From NCBI RefSeq assembly GCF_007565055.1, contig NC_044557.1:76518595-76582594 (forward strand): DNA of 64,000 nt, read 5' to 3'. The translations under genes and the position numbers were made by a program. Source of the stretch: Rhinopithecus roxellana. Its lineage: Eukaryota > Chordata > Mammalia > Primates > Cercopithecidae. The notes beneath the pieces are model-generated. The model made no database searches, had not been told where the DNA came from, and saw only the letters and a list, made by a program, of their open reading frames with translations. This document shows positions 59,650-64,000 of this stretch, one piece after another (within the stretch, counting starts at the first letter, position 1; each line of letters opens with the position of its first letter).

Positions 59650-60860
59650 AACTTGAAGGAAAATATCATCAAGATTTAAAACTTCACACCATGAATAAAA
59701 TTTAACTCAAAATGAATCAAAGCCCTAAACACAAGAGCTAAATCAATAAAACTCTTAGGAAAAACACATGGCCTTGAATTTGGCAATGGTTTCTTGGATT
59801 TGACATCAAAAGTACAGGTAAGAGGAAAAAAAATAAATTTAACTTCATCAAATGGAAAACTTTTGTACATCAAAGAACACTCTCAAGACAGTGAAAATAC
59901 AACCCATGGACATATATCTGATAAGGGCCTAGTGTCTAAAATATAGAGAGAATTCTTACAATCAAATAAGATGAACAACCCAAGTTATATATGAACAAAC
60001 TGCTTGAATAGGCATTTCAACAAAGATGGACAAAGGGCCAACAAGCACATAAAAAGATGCTCAACATCACTTATAATTATGAAAATGGAAATCAAAACCA
60101 CAATTAGATAAAGCTTTACATACACTGGGATGGCTATAATGAAAAACAAAAGACAAACAAAAGCCCCCAAAACCCAGAAAATAACAAGTGTTGGTTAGGC
60201 TCTGGACAAAGCAAAACCTTTATCCATTGTCGACAGTAGTGGAAAATTGTGCCACTGCTGTGTAGAACAGCTTGATGGTTACTCAGTAAATTAAACATTG
60301 AATTGCCACATATTCCCATAATTTCATTCCTGGGTATATATCAAAAAGAACTGAAAATGAGTGTTCAAAAAAAACTTATACACAAATGTGTACAGCAGCG
60401 CTATTCACAGTAGTCAAAAGGTAGAAACAACTCAAATGTCCATCAACTGATGAATGGACACATTCATCCATACAATGGAATATGATTTAGCCATATAAGA
60501 GAATGAGGTACTGATGCATGCTATAACATGGATAAAATTGGAAAACATTTTGCTAAGTTTAAGAAGCCAGATACAAAATGTCACATATTGTATGATTCCA
60601 TTTATGTAAAATATATGCAGAACAAGCAAACAGATTTGTAGTTACCTGCAGCTGGGTGAGGGGAGTGAGGAGTGACAACTTAATGAGTACAATTTCCCTT
60701 TGGCATTTTTGGGGTTCCAAAATATTTTGGAAATATACAGTAACGATGGTTGTATGGGACTGCGAATGCACTAAATGCCACTGAATCGTAGTCTTTAAAA
60801 TGGTTAAAATGGTAAAGTTTATGTCATATCTATTTTACCACAATTTTTAAAAAGTTGACA
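59650..60860 (+). mobile_element. L1M 3' end in CSMD3 intron
   Basis: Sense L1: 'acttcatcaaatggaaaact' (ORF2 end region), 'aaatggaaatcaaaaccaca', 'tcattcctgggtatatatca', 'caactcaaatgtccatcaac', 'gtatgattccatttatgtaa'. Antisense to CSMD3. About 1.2 kb, no intact frame. Confidence 0.88.
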
Positions 60861-61028
60861 TAGGTTGTCCTATAAATAAATTTAGTGATTATTCTTTATC
60901 TATCAATAAAATCTGATATTGGCTAGACCTAAGTAGCTGGTAATTCACATTCAGTACACATTTATATAATATTAAATAAATCATTCTTAGATGTTGCAGA
61001 ATGACTCCAAATGAAAATATCAATTTTG

Positions 61029-61320
61029 CGGTGGCTCACACCTGTAATCCCAGCACTTTGGAAGGCCGAGGCAGGCGGATCACGAGGTCAGGAGATTGAG
61101 ACCATCCTGGCTAACAAGATGAAACCCTATCTCTACTAAAAATACAAAAGATTAGCCGAGCGTGGTGGCAGGTGCCTGTAGTCCCAGCTGCTGCTCGGGA
61201 GGCTGAGGCAGGAGAATGGTGTGAACCCGGGAGGTGGAGCTTGCAGTAAGCTGAGATTGTGCTACTGCACTCCATCCTGGGTGACAGAGCGAGACTCTGT
61301 CTCAAAAAAAAAAAAAAAAA
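61029..61320 (+). repeat. AluY-like, slightly 5'-truncated, in CSMD3 intron
   Basis: Begins 'cggtggctcacacctgtaat' (first bases missing) and ends with A18. Flanked by a near-perfect duplication ATCAATT(T/C)TG at 61019-61028 and 61321-61330. It has a 3-bp GCT expansion in the right arm ('agctgctgctcggg'). Confidence 0.94.
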
Positions 61321-61330
61321 ATCAATTCTG

Positions 61331-62016
61331 TAGGAAAGGCATTTAGATTATAGTCATTTAATTATCTGGCTACCCACATATTTTCTCTTAATAACGGAGT
61401 GTCCCAAATAGTGGGACATAGTAAAGCATTCACCAGGATTTGTAATGGACTGAGAGAACAGGATCTACTAATAGTATGTACAGCTATATATTAGATCTAT
61501 CACAGATATATTAATTGCAATTCACCAAAAAGCAACAGAAGATGAATGAGTAGATTAGAGGATTTTGCCATCTGTCTGCCTGGGTAAAATCAGTTAGTGT
61601 TTTTATATGAACTAAGAGGTTTGAACACAAGCTTCTTCCTAGTTTTCTAAATGTATCTGGCAGTAGATATTACCTCTTCAATTTAAACTTTAACCTAGAT
61701 TTTCTGTCTCTAAAGTCTCATTATAGATAATGTAGAAATAACTTCTACAATTAGGTCCACGTCAGGAAATTGACAGGCAAAAGAAAGGTTACACTGAATA
61801 CTTGTGCAATTTAAAAGAGCGCTTTTGTTACGTTGTATGTAGTGTTGCAGGGGTGGTTAGGGGAAATAAGTTTTTCAATGGCTATAGCAATAGTTAACAC
61901 ACAGAGATTTCAACAACACAGAAAAAATCTGAAATTAAGATTTGAGCTACAGCAGCAGAAATAATATGAAAAATAGATTTGGGAAACATTTTGTAGCTAA
62001 AAATCAATGAGCTTAC
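61331..62016. other. Unique intronic stretch next to the TM exon
   Basis: No repeat or RNA gene recognised; includes the 5' donor side of the last intron. Confidence 0.4.
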
Positions 62017-62152
62017 CTTTGTTTATAAAGATAAAATCCAAATCCTGCAAATATAAGTGCAAAAAAAGGCACAAGAATAGCAATGGCCACAGAACTACTA
62101 TTTGTACCATGAGGCTGATTTGAAGAATTTAAACCTTCTGATATATTCAGTC
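62017..62152 (-). CDS. CSMD3: CSMD3 penultimate coding exon (transmembrane segment)
   Basis: 136-bp exon on the minus strand. The acceptor is a T-rich tract ending 'ttttgtag' and the donor is AAAG|gtaagc. Reading from the third base it gives 44 codons: a Ser/Asn-rich juxtamembrane part with an N-I-S and an N-S-S sequon-like site, then a single helix of about 23 hydrophobic residues (SVAIAILVPFFALIF onward to FYLY), then K-Q-R as the stop-transfer charge, completed by the next exon. VPFFALI followed by FYLYK is the characteristic CSMD-family membrane segment. The N-terminal ectodomain (CUB and sushi repeats) lies upstream, beyond the right edge. No disruption seen. Confidence 0.96.
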
Positions 62153-62329
62153 CTACAAAATAAAAAATAAATTATAAATACAAAATCAACTTTTTATCAT
62201 AATTAATTTCTACTCCCATGAATCAACTAATTTCTTCCATTCTCAAGACATCTACCTGGAAATCACATAGTAAACAAAAATAATTCATGAAACTCCTTCA
62301 ACTCATTTTCACATATGTTTGGACAATGC

Positions 62330-63500
62330 CTTTTATGTAGAAGATATGTTTTTCCAGGAAAGGGTAGAGACTGAAAAATAAGCAGAGTCCCTGAACTAAG
62401 GAGTTTATACAATAGTGGGAAGACGTATGGAGATACTAATAAGTGTATATATCAAGCATGAATTAACGGTCAATGTGTTTTAGAAAGGAAAGGAGTAATT
62501 CTGGAGGACATACAACATCGACTTGAAAAATCATCATAAGCCTAGAAGTGGGAAGGTAAGTGACTTAGGTAGTGGATGTGACAAGCACTGACATGAGATA
62601 GGAGTGGGAGGTTAAAACAATAAACTATGGCTAGACTATAAAAGGGAATAAATATCATTCTGACAAACCCAAACTTTTTTTTCTTTTTTTCTTTTTTTTT
62701 CTTGAGACACGGTCTCACTTTGTCACCCAGGCTGCAGTGCATTGGAGTGGTCATGGCTGACTGCAGCCTCCACCTCCCTGGTTCAAGCGATCTTCCTGTC
62801 TCAGCCTCTCAAGTAGCTGGGACTGCAGGCACATGCAATCACACCTGGCTAACTTTTGTATTTTTTGTAGACATGGGTTTTCACCATGTTGCCCATGCTG
62901 ATCTTGAACTCCTGAACTCAAGTGATCCACCTGTCTTAGTTTCCCAAAGTGCTGGGATTATAGGCGTGAGCGATGGCACCTGGCCAGAGTTACTATCCAC
63001 CTCAGTGAGGAACAAATGAAGGTGTTTAGAAATAAAAGACCCAGTGATATGACATGAGGTTTAGAACATGACTGTAGTAGGATGGACTTCAGGGAATACA
63101 AACTGCAATCAGGTGTAGTTAGAAGATTGTAGTGACAATTGAGATTTAAAAAAAAAGGAATTAAAATGTAAACTAGAGCACTAGGAAGCTAGAAAGTACA
63201 TGGGACAATAGATTTGAGGAAGATTTCTTAATGAAAATTAACAGAACTTGTTTATGTGGATGTAAGAGGCAAGAAGACACAGGATTACAAGTATTCTACT
63301 TGAAGCTCAATAAATGCCGATGGCATCCGCAGAGTTAGGAAATGAGAAAATCCGTGTTTGTCTACACATTTGCACAGGAATGAGGGAAAAGGAAATAGCT
63401 AGCAGTTCTTTCTCAAAAGGAAATAGTTCCTTTGTTATGGGTTCTGCTTCAGACTTGTAGTGTTTGAGACACTTTGGAGAATATTACATGAAAATATTCA
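62330..63500 (-). mobile_element. L2 LINE, antisense, split by AluJ
   Basis: Left part: 'ccctgaactaaggagtttat', 'actaataagtgtatatatca'. Right part after the Alu: 'gactgtagtaggatggact' and 'gtgtagttagaagattgtag'. This is the order of antisense L2. Very diverged, edges approximate. Confidence 0.6.
62675..62985 (-). repeat. AluJ, antisense, in CSMD3 intron
   Basis: T-rich start (62675-62700), then 'cttgagacacggtctcactt' to 'gcgtgagcgatggcacctgg'. Diverged. Same orientation as CSMD3. The open frame 62702-63019 is the usual antisense-Alu frame. Confidence 0.94.
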
Positions 63501-63769
63501 GCACTGAATTACACAACTGTATAAATGCACTATGTTAATGAGTGTTTCATCCTGTTTTTAAGACGAACACAGGCAGGATGTGATGTAAATGGCATCTTAT
63601 TATTTTTCATGTAGAGAAAGCTAATTTATATTTTTGATAAACAGTTACATTTAACTAAACCTCATCTTTGTCGAGGTTAAAGAAAATTAGTATCTTACTT
63701 TTCACCTTATTTTTCCTGTGACGTAGTACAGCTATGTAAAAGTTCAAAATTTTAAAAAAGTTCATTTTT

Positions 63770-64000
63770 GGCCTGTAATCCCAGCACTTTGAGAGGCCAG
63801 AAGGCAGATCACCTGAGGTCTGGAGTTTGAAACCCACCTGGCCAACATGGTGAAACCCTGTTTCTACTAAAAATACCTAGCCATAATCCCAGCAACTTGG
63901 GAGGCTGAAACAGGAGATCCCCTTGAATCGGGGAGGCAGAGGTTGCAGTGAGCCAAGACTGCGCCATTGCACTCCAGCCTGGGTAATAAGAGCATGACTC
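63770..64000 (+). repeat. Alu (AluS-like), 5'-truncated, cut by window edge
   Basis: Starts 'ggcctgtaatcccagcactt' (about 20 bases of the 5' end missing). It has a deletion at the left-right arm junction ('aaaatacctagccataatcc') and runs off the window at 'agcatgactc'. Confidence 0.94.

Larger units (their letters stand above)
58210..62016 (-). other. CSMD3: CSMD3 last intron
   Basis: 3807 bp, bounded on the minus strand by a GT donor (AAAG|gtaagc, at 62016-62015) and an AG acceptor (58211-58210). Phase 2: the upstream exon ends with AG and the downstream begins with G. It contains L2, L1M and AluY insertions; the rest is unique. Confidence 0.93.
62153..64000 (-). other. CSMD3: CSMD3 intron upstream of the TM exon (partial)
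   Basis: Intronic sequence extending past the window edge. It holds an antisense L2 split by an AluJ, and a second Alu at the edge. No further exon recognised. Confidence 0.85.

Noticed and set aside
1..64000. CRISPR array, phage, operon, tRNA or rRNA
   Set aside because: No regularly spaced direct repeats, ribosomal sequence or cloverleaf was seen; sequence character is entirely primate nuclear.

Overview
The window is primate nuclear DNA: AT-rich, dense in Alu, L1, MIR, L2 and MaLR elements, with very few coding bases. One Alu (54639-54947) carries bases I associate with Old World monkey AluY subfamilies (CTCAAGCCTG near its start, GATCCGGCCACTGC in its right arm). The source is therefore more likely a cercopithecid monkey (macaque, baboon or relative) than human. 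This rests on recalled subfamily consensus sequences.

The only protein-coding gene I can support is the 3' end of CSMD3, on the minus strand at the right side of the window. The penultimate coding exon (62017-62152) encodes the transmembrane helix. The last exon (58050-58209 coding) encodes the cytoplasmic tail ending in T-M-V and a TAA stop. A 3' UTR of about 1.8 kb follows, with a good poly(A) signal at 56224-56229. The two exons have canonical splice sites and matching phase, and join into one reading frame across a 3.8-kb intron. The human counterpart lies in 8q23.3, so positions 1 to about 56200 are the intergenic desert downstream of CSMD3.

Layout. 1-7600: L2, MaLR LTRs, MIRs and several old L1 pieces, with two tandem Alus inside one L1. 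7600-15100: mostly unique AT-rich DNA with an AT/GT dinucleotide tract, an L2 split by an L1MA fragment, and MIRs. 15200-24600: an L1P tail, Alus, MaLR LTRs, a class I-type LTR with TATA box and poly(A) signal, and an L1M. 24600-38100: unique DNA plus L2/MIR, a MADE1 hairpin, two MST-type LTRs, an MLT1 split by an Alu, a Tigger-type DNA transposon and a G-quadruplex motif. 38100-48270: repeat-poor AT-rich DNA with scattered MLT1, MST, L1M and Alu copies. 48273-55379: a nearly full-length but dead primate L1 carrying two later Alu insertions. 55380-64000: flank, CSMD3 3' UTR, last exon, last intron, transmembrane exon, and part of the next intron.

I found no CRISPR array, operon, tRNA, rRNA or intact mobile-element gene, and no evidence for a previously undescribed system. 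The most interesting signals are structural: a MADE1 hairpin whose inner arms match perfectly while its outer arms have drifted, several G-quadruplex-type tracts, local duplications, and a lineage-informative AluY nested in L1.
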